Shown here piece after piece: positions 6,717-15,262 of a DNA stretch of 64,000 nt. A model generated the notes under the pieces. That model made no database searches. It was not told the origin of the DNA and saw only the letters and a program-made list of their open reading frames with translations. The stretch covers positions 2,232,001 through 2,296,000 of the forward strand of contig CP109468.1 in NCBI GenBank assembly GCA_036227345.1, in the 5' to 3' direction. This DNA comes from Streptomyces sp. NBC_01463. Lineage in GTDB: Bacteria > Actinomycetota > Actinomycetes > Streptomycetales > Streptomycetaceae. The translations under genes were made by a program, and so were the position numbers. Each line of letters opens with the position of its first letter. The stretch's first letter is position 1.

Positions 6717-8765
6717 TCAGCCCTTGTGCGTGGGCTCCTTGTGCTTGCGCTCCACCGGGCCGCGTCGCACCGAGCCGGGCGCCGTCCAGTCCGCGCGCCG
6801 CCGGGCCCGCTTCTTGGCCGCCTCGGAGGACTCCAGCTGGTACGGGACGGAGGTGACCATCACGCCCGGCGTGAAGAGCAGCCGGCCCTTGAGCCGCAGG
6901 GCGCTCTGGTTGTGCAGCAGGTGCTCGTACCAGTGGCCGACGACGTACTCCGGGATGTAGACGCTCACGACGTCGCGCGGGCTCTCCCGGCGCAGGCCCT
7001 TGACGTACTCGATGACCGGGCGGGTCACCTCGCGGTAGGGCGAGTCGAGGATCTTCAGCGGGACGTTGATGCCGCGCCGCTCCCAGTCCTCCTTGAGCGC
7101 CTTCGTCTCGGCCGGGTCGACGCTGATGGAGAGCGCCTCCAGGTGGTCCGTGCGGATCAGTTTCGCGTAGGCGAGGGCGCGCAGGGTGGGGCGGTGGAGC
7201 TTGGAGACCAGGACGATCGAGTGGACCCGGGAGGGGCGGACGCTCTCGTCGGACGGCGTCTCGTCGGCGGCGATCTCCGCGGCGACCCGGTCGTAGTGCT
7301 TACGGATCGCGGTCATCGTGCCGTAGAAGATCACCATGCCGAGCAGCGCGACCCAGGCGCCGTGGGTGAACTTGGTGGCGAGGACGACGACGAGCACCAG
7401 GCCGGTGAAGAAGGCGCCGAAGGTGTTGATCGCGCGGGAGCGGATCATGTGGCGGCGCTTGAGCGGGTCCTTCTCGGAGCGCAGGTGCCGGTTCCAGTGC
7501 CGGACCATGCCGGTCTGGCTGAGCGTGAAGGAGACGAAGACGCCGACGATGTAGAGCTGGATCAGCCGCGTCGAGTCGGCCCCGTAGATGACGACCAGCA
7601 GGATCGCGGCGCCGGCCAGCAGCACGATGCCGTTGGAGAAGGCGAGCCGGTCACCGCGGGTGTGCAGCTGGCGGGGCAGGTAGCGGTCCTGGGCCAGGAT
7701 CGAGCCGAGGAGCGGGAAGCCGTTGTACGCGGTGTTCGCGGCCAGGAACAGGACGAGCGCGGTGGCCGCGGCGAGGATCACGAAGAAGAACGTGCCGTCG
7801 CCGAAGACCGCGGCCGCGACCTGGGAGATCACCGGGTCCTGGACGAAGGACGAGCCGACCGGGGAACCGTTGCTGATCAGGTCCTTCGCCGGGTTCTCGG
7901 CCATCTTGACGTCGGTGGCCATGGCCAGCCCGATGATGCCGCAGAACATGGTGACGGCCAGCAGGCCCATCGCCGCGAGGGTGGTGGCGGCGTTCTTGCT
8001 CTTGGGCTTGCGGAAGGCGGGGACGCCGTTACTGATCGCCTCCACGCCGGTGAGCGCCGCACAGCCGGAGGAGAACGCCCGCAGCAGCAGGAAGACCAGG
8101 GCGAAGCCCGCCAGGCCCTGGTGTTCCGGCTTGATCGTGTAGTCGGAGGTCGGGGCGTGCATGGTGTCGCCGAGCACCAGCCCGCGGAAGGCACCCCAGA
8201 TGATCATGATGAAGACGCCGGCCACGAAGAGGTACGTGGGGATGGCGAAGAGCTTGCCGGACTCCTTGACGCCCCGCAGGTTCATCAAGGTCAGCAGCAC
8301 GATGGCGGCGACGGCGCACGCCGTCTTGTGCTCGACGACGAACGGGATCGCGGAGCCGAGGTTCTCCACCCCGGAGGCGATCGACACGGCGACGGTCAGG
8401 ACGTAGTCGACCAGCAGCGCGCTGGCCACGGTCAGTCCGGCCTTCGGGCCGAGGTTGGTGGTCGCGACCTCGTAGTCGCCGCCGCCGCTCGGGTACGCGT
8501 GCACGTTCTGCCGGTACGAGGCGACGACGGTGAACATCAGGACCACGACGGCGACCGCGATCCACGGGCTGAAGTGGTACGCCGACACACCCGCGATGGA
8601 CAGCACGAGGAGGACTTCCCCGGGTGCGTACGCCACCGAGGACAGCGGGTCGGATGCGAAGACGGGGAGCGCGATGCGCTTGGGGAGGAGAGTCTCCCCC
8701 AGCTTGTCGCTGCGCAGGGCCCGTCCGATCAGGATCCGTTTGGGCACGTCGGTCAGTTTGGACAC
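6717..8765 (-). CDS. kimA-like: KimA-type high-affinity potassium importer (APC superfamily)
   Basis: Membrane protein of 682 residues, usually annotated only as an APC permease. About 12 membrane helices (40-490) are followed by a cytosolic USP-like domain of about 170 residues. Compared from memory with Bacillus subtilis KimA, the K+/H+ coordinating residues are all kept: D39 and Y46 (SDPLSSVAY; D36/Y43 in KimA), D120 and T124 (VDYVLT; D117/T121), and T239 and E242 (LTGVE; T230/E233). The C-terminal HNQSA and PYQL motifs also match. KimA is a K+/H+ symporter inhibited by c-di-AMP. I chose the GTG at 8765 (VSKLTDVPKR) because homologues begin there and a TACGAT -10 element ends 7 bases before it, which suggests leaderless mRNA. 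The Arg/Pro-rich upstream extension to 9056 is rejected. It is divergent from two RCK genes. Confidence 0.88.
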   Translation of the reverse strand: MSKLTDVPKRILIGRALRSDKLGETLLPKRIALPVFASDPLSSVAYAPGEVLLVLSIAGVSAYHFSPWIAVAVVVLMFTVVASYRQNVHAYPSGGGDYEVATTNLGPKAGLTVASALLVDYVLTVAVSIASGVENLGSAIPFVVEHKTACAVAAIVLLTLMNLRGVKESGKLFAIPTYLFVAGVFIMIIWGAFRGLVLGDTMHAPTSDYTIKPEHQGLAGFALVFLLLRAFSSGCAALTGVEAISNGVPAFRKPKSKNAATTLAAMGLLAVTMFCGIIGLAMATDVKMAENPAKDLISNGSPVGSSFVQDPVISQVAAAVFGDGTFFFVILAAATALVLFLAANTAYNGFPLLGSILAQDRYLPRQLHTRGDRLAFSNGIVLLAGAAILLVVIYGADSTRLIQLYIVGVFVSFTLSQTGMVRHWNRHLRSEKDPLKRRHMIRSRAINTFGAFFTGLVLVVVLATKFTHGAWVALLGMVIFYGTMTAIRKHYDRVAAEIAADETPSDESVRPSRVHSIVLVSKLHRPTLRALAYAKLIRTDHLEALSISVDPAETKALKEDWERRGINVPLKILDSPYREVTRPVIEYVKGLRRESPRDVVSVYIPEYVVGHWYEHLLHNQSALRLKGRLLFTPGVMVTSVPYQLESSEAAKKRARRRADWTAPGSVRRGPVERKHKEPTHKG

Positions 8766-8772
8766 GCTGAGG

Positions 8773-8778
8773 ATCGTA
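8773..8778 (-). promoter_or_regulatory. leaderless -10 element (TACGAT) of the K+ importer
   Basis: TACGAT on the minus strand ends 7 bases before the GTG at 8765, so transcription would begin at the start codon. No good Shine-Dalgarno is present. Confidence 0.5.
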
Positions 8779-8851
8779 AGGGTTCCGTATGGGACCGGCC
8801 CACGCACCACCCCCGGGACCCGGCAATCTCCTGCACTCGGCCGGAAAAGCC

Positions 8852-8874
8852 ACGGAATCCTTAACGGAATCCTT
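8852..8874. repeat. direct repeat ACGGAATCCTT x2
   Basis: Two exact 11-base copies begin at 8852 and 8864, a 12-base offset, within the importer/RCK divergent region. Confidence 0.8.
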
Positions 8875-8955
8875 GCACCGCGGCCGCCCGGCAGCCCGCC
8901 GAACGCTCTTCGAAATTCCGTGGGACGCTCCTCGAAGGCACGTCGGCCGCTCCGC

Positions 8956-8997
8956 GGAATCCCGGCCGGACGCTGCGGGGAATCCCGGCCGGGCGCT
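8956..8997. repeat. 19-base direct repeat GGAATCCCGGCCGGRCGCT x2
   Basis: Copies at 8956-8974 and 8979-8997 match at 18 of 19 positions with a 23-base offset. They share the GGAATCC core with the repeats at 8852-8874. Confidence 0.8.
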
Positions 8998-9084
8998 TCG
9001 GGCCGTTGTCGCCTTTGCCACAGTGGCCCCGTGATACGCACACTCGAATGAGGCAACGCACCCGGCGCCGCTTAAGCTCATCCT

Positions 9085-9108
9085 GGGCAACGGGACGAAC
9101 CGTTGCCC
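9085..9108 (+). promoter_or_regulatory. leader hairpin before the RCK operon
   Basis: GGGCAACGG (9085-9093) and CCGTTGCCC (9100-9108) form a perfect 9-base stem around GACGAA, about 90 bases before the first RCK start. It could be an operator or an RNA element. Confidence 0.45.
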
Positions 9109-9197
9109 CATTGTTTGCCCGGCCAGCCGAGGGAAGAGTGTGAGCAGGGTGTTTTCGCAGGTCAGCCGGACGATCAGGACTGCGAGGTAGGCGCAAG

Positions 9198-9866
9198 GTG
9201 CACATCGTCATCATGGGCTGCGGGCGAGTAGGAGCCGCTCTCGCGCAGACCCTGGAGCAGCAGGGGCACACGGTCGCCGTCATCGACCAGGACCCCACGG
9301 CGTTCCGGCGCCTCGGCTCCGGCTTCGGCGGGCGTCGCGTCACGGGTGTCGGTTTCGACCAGGACACCCTCCGCGAGGCGGGGATCGAGGAGGCCGGCGC
9401 GTTCGCCGCCGTGAGCAGCGGCGACAACTCGAACATCATCGCGGCCCGGGTGGCACGCGAGATGTTCGGCATCGAGAACGTCGCGGCCAGGATCTACGAC
9501 CCCCGTCGTGCCGAGGTCTACCAGCGCCTGGGCATTCCCACGGTCGCCACCGTGCGCTGGACCGCCGACCAGATGCTGCGCCGGCTGCTGCCCTCGGGCG
9601 CGGAGCCGCTGTGGCGGGATCCGAGCGGCGGTGTACAGCTCGCCGAGGTGCACACCACGCCGTCGTGGATCGGCCACAAGATCAGCACGCTGCAGGAGGA
9701 GACGGGCGTCCGCGTGGCGTTCATCACCCGGTTGGGCGAAGCGATTCTGCCGTCGTCGCAGACGGTGCTGCAGGAGGGCGACCTCGTCCACGTGATGATG
9801 CGCACGGACGAGATCGCGAAGGTCGAGGCGGCCTTCGCCGAAGGCCCCGAGGAGGGCGGTCACTGA
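9198..9866 (+). CDS. trkA: TrkA-family RCK (KTN + RCK_C) potassium-channel regulatory protein 1
   Basis: Cytosolic protein of 222 residues. The nucleotide-binding motif is GCGRVG at 7-12, with the acidic residue closing beta-2 (VIDQD); the KTN domain spans to about 130 and the RCK_C ligand domain from 135 to 215. RCK proteins form rings that gate K+ channels or transporters in response to NAD(H), ATP, ADP or c-di-AMP. The start is a GTG. The stop overlaps the next gene's ATG by one base (TGATG), so the two are translationally coupled and probably form a hetero-oligomer. No TrkH/KtrB pore protein is encoded nearby; the adjacent transporter is the divergent KimA-type protein. Confidence 0.92.
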   Translation: MHIVIMGCGRVGAALAQTLEQQGHTVAVIDQDPTAFRRLGSGFGGRRVTGVGFDQDTLREAGIEEAGAFAAVSSGDNSNIIAARVAREMFGIENVAARIYDPRRAEVYQRLGIPTVATVRWTADQMLRRLLPSGAEPLWRDPSGGVQLAEVHTTPSWIGHKISTLQEETGVRVAFITRLGEAILPSSQTVLQEGDLVHVMMRTDEIAKVEAAFAEGPEEGGH

Positions 9867-10543
9867 TGCGTGTCGCTATTGCCGGGGCCGGTGCGGTGGG
9901 CCGTTCCATCGCGGGCGAGCTGCTGGAGAACGGGCACGAGGTGCTCCTCGTCGACAAGGCGCCGACCGCCATCTCGGTGGAGCGGGTGCCGATGGCCGAG
10001 TGGCTGCTGGCGGACGCCTGCGAGATCACCTCACTGGACGAGGCCGCGCTGCAGCGCTGCAACGTCGTGATCGCGGCGACCGGTGACGACAAGGTGAACC
10101 TGGTCGTCTCGCTGCTCGCGAAGACGGAGTACGGCGTGCCGCGCGTCGTCGCCCGGGTGAACAACCCGAAGAACGAGTGGCTGTTCAACGAGTCCTGGGG
10201 CGTCGATGTGGCGGTCTCCACGCCGCGTCTGATGTCGGCGCTGGTCGAGGAGGCGGTGAGTGTCGGTGATCTGGTCCGGCTGCTGCGCTTCAGCCACGGC
10301 GACGCGAACCTGGTGGAGCTGACGCTGCCGCCCGAGTCGGCGCTGGCCGGTACCCAGGTCGGCGAGGTCGCCTGGCCGGAGGACACCTCGCTGGTCACGA
10401 TCATCCGCGGGCAGCGCGTCCTGACGCCGAGCACCGAGGAGACCCTGGAGGCCGGTGACGAGCTGCTGTTCGTGGCCGCGCAGGCGCGCGAGGAACAGCT
10501 GGAGGATCTGCTGTCGGTGCGCCAGGGCGACCCGGAGAGCTGA
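9866..10543 (+). CDS. trkA: TrkA-family RCK protein 2
   Basis: RCK paralogue of 225 residues. It has a GAGAVG nucleotide motif at 7-12, a KTN domain to about 130 and an RCK_C domain (about 140-215, with the AGDELLFVA edge strand). Sequence divergence from its neighbour suggests that the two subunits have different roles, for example different nucleotides or one acting as the sensor. The ATG overlaps the upstream stop by one base. A very strong bidirectional hairpin follows. Confidence 0.92.
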   Translation: MRVAIAGAGAVGRSIAGELLENGHEVLLVDKAPTAISVERVPMAEWLLADACEITSLDEAALQRCNVVIAATGDDKVNLVVSLLAKTEYGVPRVVARVNNPKNEWLFNESWGVDVAVSTPRLMSALVEEAVSVGDLVRLLRFSHGDANLVELTLPPESALAGTQVGEVAWPEDTSLVTIIRGQRVLTPSTEETLEAGDELLFVAAQAREEQLEDLLSVRQGDPES

Positions 10544-10560
10544 CCGGAACACCACCTGGA

Positions 10561-10613
10561 CACGTGAGAGGGGCCTGTTGCCGCCGGTGGCGGTGACAGG
10601 CCCCTCTCACGTG
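10561..10613. terminator. bidirectional terminator between RCK operon and DUF3159 gene
   Basis: CACGTGAGAGGGGCCTGT (10561-10578) pairs perfectly with 10596-10613 (18 base pairs, 17-base loop). It lies between two convergent genes. Confidence 0.85.
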
Positions 10614-10638
10614 CTGTGGCTCAGACGCGTGCTGTGGC

Positions 10639-11397
10639 TCAGAACTCCTGGCTGCGGGCCGCTTCGGCGGCCGCGGCCGCCTTGCGGTCCTTCTCGGCCT
10701 GCTCCTCGGCCTCCATCTCGGCGAAGACGTCGATGGGCGGCGGCGCCTTGGCCAGGAACACCCAGGTGAGGTAGACCGCGAGCAGGAACGGCGGGATCTT
10801 CAGGGCGACCAGGACCCAGCCGAACTGCGTGGTGTCACCCCACCAGTACAGCGGGAAGAGGATCGCGCACTTGGCGAGCAGGATCAGGCCCCAGGCGTAG
10901 CTGGCCTTGGCGTAGGCCTTCTTGCGGCCGGGGTTCCTGGTGCGCCAGGAGAGGTTCTCCTTGAACACCGGGCCCAGGATCAGTCCGATCAGCGGCAGCC
11001 CCGCCACCGTGGTGATCAGGTAGGCCAGGGCCAGTCCGAGCGTGTAGATCATGCCCGGCAGGTAGAAGTCCTTGGCGTTGCCGGTCATCTTCGCGAAGAC
11101 GACACCGAAGGCCACACCGAAGACACCGCTGAAGGCGTGCTTGACGGTGTCCCTGCGGATCAGCCGGACGGCCACGAGCACCAGCGACACCGCGACGGCC
11201 GCGATGGCCGAGTTCGTCAGGTTCTTGTCGATGGTGAAGATCGTGACGAAGAGCAGTCCGGGCAGGACCGTCTCCACCATGCCCCTGATGCCGCCGAAGG
11301 CCTCGAAGAGCGCGGCCTCGGTGACCGCCTTGGCATCGGCCTCCTGCTGGTCGGTGGTGCGGTCCGTGTCGGACGTCGGCTTGTCGAGAGACGTCAC
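10639..11397 (-). CDS. DUF3159 integral membrane protein
   Basis: Protein of 252 residues with about five or six membrane segments (45-65, 70-88, 95-113, 122-150, 175-195, 205-225). A charged N-terminus rich in Asp/Thr and a Glu/Lys/Ala-rich C-terminal tail (225-252) are probably both cytosolic. It belongs to the actinobacterial DUF3159 family, whose function is unknown. It starts 3 bases after the OB-fold gene stop, so the two form an operon conserved in actinobacteria. Confidence 0.88.
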   Translation of the reverse strand: MTSLDKPTSDTDRTTDQQEADAKAVTEAALFEAFGGIRGMVETVLPGLLFVTIFTIDKNLTNSAIAAVAVSLVLVAVRLIRRDTVKHAFSGVFGVAFGVVFAKMTGNAKDFYLPGMIYTLGLALAYLITTVAGLPLIGLILGPVFKENLSWRTRNPGRKKAYAKASYAWGLILLAKCAILFPLYWWGDTTQFGWVLVALKIPPFLLAVYLTWVFLAKAPPPIDVFAEMEAEEQAEKDRKAAAAAEAARSQEF

Positions 11398-11400
11398 CGG

Positions 11401-11817
11401 CTACTCCTTGCCGAGCGGTCGGAGTTCGTATTTGGGATTGAACAGCACCCGGCGCCCGTGGCTCATGGCGATGCGGCCGGAGGCGATGAGCTTGCGGCCC
11501 GGTTCGATGCCCACGATGGAGCGGCGGCCGAGCCAGACGACGTCGAGCGGCGCGGTGCCGTCGAAGAGCTCCGCCTCCAGGGCGGGCACTCCGGCGCGCG
11601 GTCGCAGGGTGACCGTCCGCAAGGTACCAGTGACCTTCACGATCTGGCGGTCGGTGCACTCGGAGATCCGGGTGCACCCCGATGCCTGCGAGTCCTCCTC
11701 CAGCTCCTCGCACTCCAGGTCCTCCTGGGAGCTGGACAGCCGGTCGAGCATCCGCCGGAAGCGCCCGGACGGCCGCTCGGCCTTCTGGGGCTTCTCGAAA
11801 CGAGGAACAGCACTCAT
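11401..11817 (-). CDS. OB-fold nucleic acid-binding domain protein
   Basis: Protein of 138 residues. An acidic N-terminal part (DLECEELEED) is followed by an OB-fold (about 50-138) with the pattern KVTGTLRTVTL ... PLDVVWLGR ... GRKLIASGRIA seen in tRNA-anticodon/RecG-type OB domains. Partner nucleic acid unknown. The ATG at 11817 begins the conserved MSAVPRFEKP; a longer frame to 11868 adds a Trp/Pro-rich, unlikely leader. It is cotranscribed with the DUF3159 gene. Confidence 0.8.
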   Translation of the reverse strand: MSAVPRFEKPQKAERPSGRFRRMLDRLSSSQEDLECEELEEDSQASGCTRISECTDRQIVKVTGTLRTVTLRPRAGVPALEAELFDGTAPLDVVWLGRRSIVGIEPGRKLIASGRIAMSHGRRVLFNPKYELRPLGKE

Positions 11818-11925
11818 ACCCGAAGGGTACCGGTCCCGGGGGGTCCCGGCGGGTGTCCACCATCTCACTCGAACGGGTTACGCAGGTGCCCCGGCGAGGG
11901 TGGGACCGGGGCCCCCGCCCCGGTC

Positions 11926-12618
11926 TCAGGCGCGCTCGAAGCGGTATCCCATCCCCGGTTCGGTGACGAAGTGCCGGGGGTGCGAGGGGTCGGCCTCCAG
12001 CTTGCGCCGCAGCTGGGCCATGTAGACCCGCAGGTAGTTGGTCTCGGTGCCGTACGAGGGCCCCCAGACCTCCTGGAGCAGCTGCTTCTGGCTGACCAGC
12101 CGGCCGCTGTTGCGGACCAGGACCTCCAGCAGGTGCCACTCGGTGGGGGTGAGCCGCACGTCGCGGCCCTCGCGGTGGACCTTCTTGGCGGCCAGGTCGA
12201 CGGTGAAGCCCTCGGTCTCCACGATCACGACCTCGTCGCCGCCGTCCTGGCCGACGGGCTCGGCGCGGCGCACCGAGGCGCGCAGCCGGGCCAGCAGCTC
12301 GTCCATGCCGAACGGCTTGGTGACGTAGTCGTCGGCCCCGGCGTCCAGCGCCTCGACCTTCTCGTCCGAGGTGTGCCGGGCGGAGAGCACCAGGATCGGC
12401 ACCCTGGTCCAGCCGCGCAGTCCCCTGATCACCTCGACGCCGTCCATGTCGGGCAGCCCCAGGTCCAGGACGACGACATCGGGGTGACGGGTGGCGGCGA
12501 GCTGCAGGGCGGTGGCCCCGTCGGGCGCCGCATCCACCTCGTACTTGCGCGCCTTCAGGTTGATCACGAGGGCGCGTACGATCTGCGGCTCGTCGTCGAC
12601 CACAAGCACCCGGGTCAT
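11926..12618 (-). CDS. kdpE: KdpE response regulator
   Basis: OmpR/PhoB-type regulator of 230 residues. The receiver domain (1-115) has acidic DDE near 8-10, phospho-acceptor Asp in VVLDLGLPD at about 51, and K in YVTKPFG at about 103. The winged-helix DNA-binding domain (about 135-228) has the LTPTEWHLLEVL and YLRVYMAQLRRKLE segments. It is the partner of KdpD, 100 bases upstream, and in other bacteria activates kdp transcription at low K+ or high osmolarity. AGGA precedes the ATG at a spacing of 6. Candidate targets are the tandem 11-base repeats upstream of the kdp operon. Confidence 0.93.
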   Translation of the reverse strand: MTRVLVVDDEPQIVRALVINLKARKYEVDAAPDGATALQLAATRHPDVVVLDLGLPDMDGVEVIRGLRGWTRVPILVLSARHTSDEKVEALDAGADDYVTKPFGMDELLARLRASVRRAEPVGQDGGDEVVIVETEGFTVDLAAKKVHREGRDVRLTPTEWHLLEVLVRNSGRLVSQKQLLQEVWGPSYGTETNYLRVYMAQLRRKLEADPSHPRHFVTEPGMGYRFERA

Positions 12619-12634
12619 CGCGGTCCTGCCTCTC

Positions 12635-12686
12635 TGCTGTACGTCTGTGCTGTACGTGTCCGGTGGACGTCTGTCGTGCTGTACGT
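12635..12686. repeat. TGCTGTACGT three-copy repeat between kdpD and kdpE
   Basis: Exact copies at 12635-12644, 12648-12657 and 12677-12686. They fall in the 100-base gap before kdpE and might bind a regulator or slow transcription. Confidence 0.75.
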
Positions 12687-12718
12687 GGATCCGCGGCGCT
12701 CCCCGTGGATCGTGCGGC

Positions 12719-15262
12719 TCATGAGGTGACCCGGGCGGGCAGGCCGGAGCTGACCGGAACGTATCCCGAGGCCGCCTTGAGGGTCAGGACCATGGTCAGG
12801 CCGCCGCCCGGGGTGTCCTCGGCGTCCAGCGTGCCGCCCATGGACTCGACGAAGCCTCGGGCCACGGCGAGTCCCAGGCCGACTCCGGCGCCGCGCGGGG
12901 CGTCGCCGTAGCGCTGGAAGGGCTCGAAGATGCGCTCCTTCGCCTCGTCGGGGACGCCGCGGCCGCGGTCGGCGACCCGGAGCTCGACGCGGGCGCCGAG
13001 CGCGCTGGCGGCGACGGTGACGCGGTCGCGGTCGGGGCTGTACTTGACGGCGTTCTCGACGATGTTGGCGACGGCCCGCTCCAGCAGCCCGGGGTCGACG
13101 GCGACCATCGGCAGCGTCTCGGGGATGTCCAGGTCGACGCTGCCCTCGGGGACGCCGCCCAGGGCCATGGGCACGACCTCGTCGAGGTCGATCTCGCGGA
13201 TCAGCGGGGTGACGGTGCCCGTCTGCAGGCGGGACATGTCGAGGAGGTTCCCGACGAGGTGGTCGAGGCGGTCGGCACCGTTCTCGATGCCTTCGAGGAG
13301 CTCCGCCTCGTCGTCGTCGGACCAGGCGACGTCGTCGGAGCGCAGGGAGCTGACGGCGGCCTTGATGGCGGCCAGCGGGGTGCGCAGGTCGTGGCTGACG
13401 GCGGCCAGCAGCGCGGTCCTGATCCGGTTTCCCTCGGCGAGCCGGCGGGCCTCCTCCGCCTCGCCGACCAGGCGCTGGCGGTCGAGGACGACGGCGGCCT
13501 GGGCGGCGAAGGCGCCGAGCACCCGGCGGTCCTCGGCGGGCAGCACCCGGCCGGAGAGGGCGAGGGCCATGTGGTCGCCGACGGGCATGTCCACGTCGGC
13601 GTCCTCGGGCCGGGCGACCGGCGCCGGTCCGACGCTGCCGGCGCACGTCCACGGGTCGACGTCGCTCTGCCGCTCCAGCAGGGCGACGGACTCCATGCCG
13701 AAGGTCTCGCGGACCCGGTCCAGGAGGGCGTCCAGGGTGGTCTCCCCGCGCAGCACGCTGCCGGCTAGGAAGGAGAGGATCTCGGACTCGGCGCGCAGCC
13801 TGGCGGCCTGATGGGTGCGGCGGGCCGCGAGGTCCACCACGGAGGCCACCGCGACCGCCACCGCGAAGAAGATCACGATGGCGACGAAGTTCTCGGGGTC
13901 CTGCACGGTCAGGGTGTGGGTGGGCGGGGTGAACCAGTAGTTCAGCAGCAGCGATCCCGCGGCGGCCGACGCGAGGGCGGGCCGCAGCCCGCCGAGCAGG
14001 GCGGCGGCGACGGTCATGAAGAGGAAGAGCAGGACGTCGTTGGCGAGCCCCGGTCCGTTCTCCATGCCCTTGAGGAGCAGGGCGAGCAGGGCCGGTCCGC
14101 CGACGCCGACGACCCAGCCCCAGATGATGCGGGCCCGGCCCAGCCGGGCGCCGCGGGCGATGGGCAGGCCGCGGCCCTTGGCGACCTCGTCGTGGGTGAC
14201 GATGTGGACGTCGAGGTCGGTGCCGGACTCACGGGCGACGGTGGCGCCGACGCCGGGTCCGTAGATGTACTGCCATGCCTTGCGGCGGCTGGAGCCGAGG
14301 ACGATCTGGGTGGCGTTGACGCCCCGGGCGAATTCGAGCAGGGCCGAGGGTATGTCGTCGCCGATGACGTGGTGGAAGGTGCCGCCGAGGTCCTCGACCA
14401 GGGTGCGCTGGACGGTCAGCTCCTTGGGCGATGCCGAGGTGAGTCCGTCGCTGCGGGCGATGTAGACGGCGAGGATCTCGCTGCCGGAGCCCTTGGCCGC
14501 CATCCGGGAGGCGCGGCGGATGAGGGTGCGGCCCTCGGGTCCGCCGGTGAGTCCGACGACGATGCGTTCGCGGGCCTGCCAGGTGGTGCGGATGTTGTGC
14601 TCGCCGCGGTACTCCTGGAGGTATTCGTCGACCCGGTCGGCGACCCAGAGGAGGGCGAGCTCGCGCAGCGCGGTGAGGTTGCCCGGGCGGAAGTAGTTGG
14701 AGAGCGAGGCGTCGATCCGGTCCGGCTTGTAGATGTTGCCGTGGGCCATCCGACGGCGCAGGGCCTGGGGCGACATGTCGACGAGTTCGAGCTGGTCGGC
14801 GCGGCGGACGACCTCGTCGGGCACCGTCTCGCGCTGGCGCACGCCGGTTATGGACTCGACGACGTCGCCGAGGGACTCCAGGTGCTGGATGTTGACCGTG
14901 GAGACCACGTCGATGCCGGCCTGGAGGAGCTCCTCGACGTCCTGCCAGCGTTTGGCGTTGCGGGAGCCCGGCACATTGGTGTGCGCGAGTTCGTCCACCA
15001 GGGCGACGGCGGGGGCGCGCTCCAGGACCGCGTCGACGTCCATCTCGGTGAAGACGGCGGACCGGTACTCGATCTCGCGGCGCCGGATCTGCTCCAGGCC
15101 GTGCAGCATGACCTCGGTGCGGGGGCGGTCGTGGTGCTCGACGAAGCCGACGACGCAGTCGGTGCCCCGCTCCACACGGCGGTGCGCCTCGGAGAGCATC
15201 GCGTACGTCTTGCCGACGCCGGGTGCCGCACCGAGGTAGATCCGAAGTTTGCCGCGCGCCAT
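12719..15262 (-). CDS. kdpD: KdpD potassium/turgor sensor histidine kinase
   Basis: Kinase of 847 residues. The KdpD N-terminal domain (1-210) has Walker A GAAPGVGKT at about 11-19, and a universal-stress-protein domain follows (about 235-360). Four closely spaced membrane helices (about 385-490), a GAF-like region (about 510-620) and HisKA/HATPase domains complete it. The phospho-acceptor is in AVSHDLRTPL, with N-box EN(A)VKYSP and G boxes DRGRGVPDE and GLGLAVARG. It senses low K+ and phosphorylates KdpE. I chose the ATG at 15262 (MARGKLRIYLGAAPG), which is where the family starts. The gene is separated from kdpC by an ABC ATPase gene, which is unusual. Confidence 0.94.
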   Translation of the reverse strand: MARGKLRIYLGAAPGVGKTYAMLSEAHRRVERGTDCVVGFVEHHDRPRTEVMLHGLEQIRRREIEYRSAVFTEMDVDAVLERAPAVALVDELAHTNVPGSRNAKRWQDVEELLQAGIDVVSTVNIQHLESLGDVVESITGVRQRETVPDEVVRRADQLELVDMSPQALRRRMAHGNIYKPDRIDASLSNYFRPGNLTALRELALLWVADRVDEYLQEYRGEHNIRTTWQARERIVVGLTGGPEGRTLIRRASRMAAKGSGSEILAVYIARSDGLTSASPKELTVQRTLVEDLGGTFHHVIGDDIPSALLEFARGVNATQIVLGSSRRKAWQYIYGPGVGATVARESGTDLDVHIVTHDEVAKGRGLPIARGARLGRARIIWGWVVGVGGPALLALLLKGMENGPGLANDVLLFLFMTVAAALLGGLRPALASAAAGSLLLNYWFTPPTHTLTVQDPENFVAIVIFFAVAVAVASVVDLAARRTHQAARLRAESEILSFLAGSVLRGETTLDALLDRVRETFGMESVALLERQSDVDPWTCAGSVGPAPVARPEDADVDMPVGDHMALALSGRVLPAEDRRVLGAFAAQAAVVLDRQRLVGEAEEARRLAEGNRIRTALLAAVSHDLRTPLAAIKAAVSSLRSDDVAWSDDDEAELLEGIENGADRLDHLVGNLLDMSRLQTGTVTPLIREIDLDEVVPMALGGVPEGSVDLDIPETLPMVAVDPGLLERAVANIVENAVKYSPDRDRVTVAASALGARVELRVADRGRGVPDEAKERIFEPFQRYGDAPRGAGVGLGLAVARGFVESMGGTLDAEDTPGGGLTMVLTLKAASGYVPVSSGLPARVTS

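Larger units (their letters stand above)
8766..9197. other. divergent control region between K+ importer and RCK genes
   Basis: 432 non-coding bases. They hold the leaderless importer promoter, four GGAATCC motifs inside two pairs of direct repeats (8852-8874 and 8956-8997), and a leader hairpin before the RCK operon (9085-9108). No ydaO riboswitch signature is present. Confidence 0.7.

Noticed and set aside
6660..8864. 734-residue plus-strand frame opposite the KimA-type gene
   Set aside because: Translation is rich in Arg, Gly, Asp and His with no domain; it is a shadow of the minus-strand gene created by GC-biased codons.
8766..9056. N-terminal extension of the KimA-type protein
   Set aside because: Pro/Arg-rich, not like any homologue; the promoter and repeats occupy this DNA.
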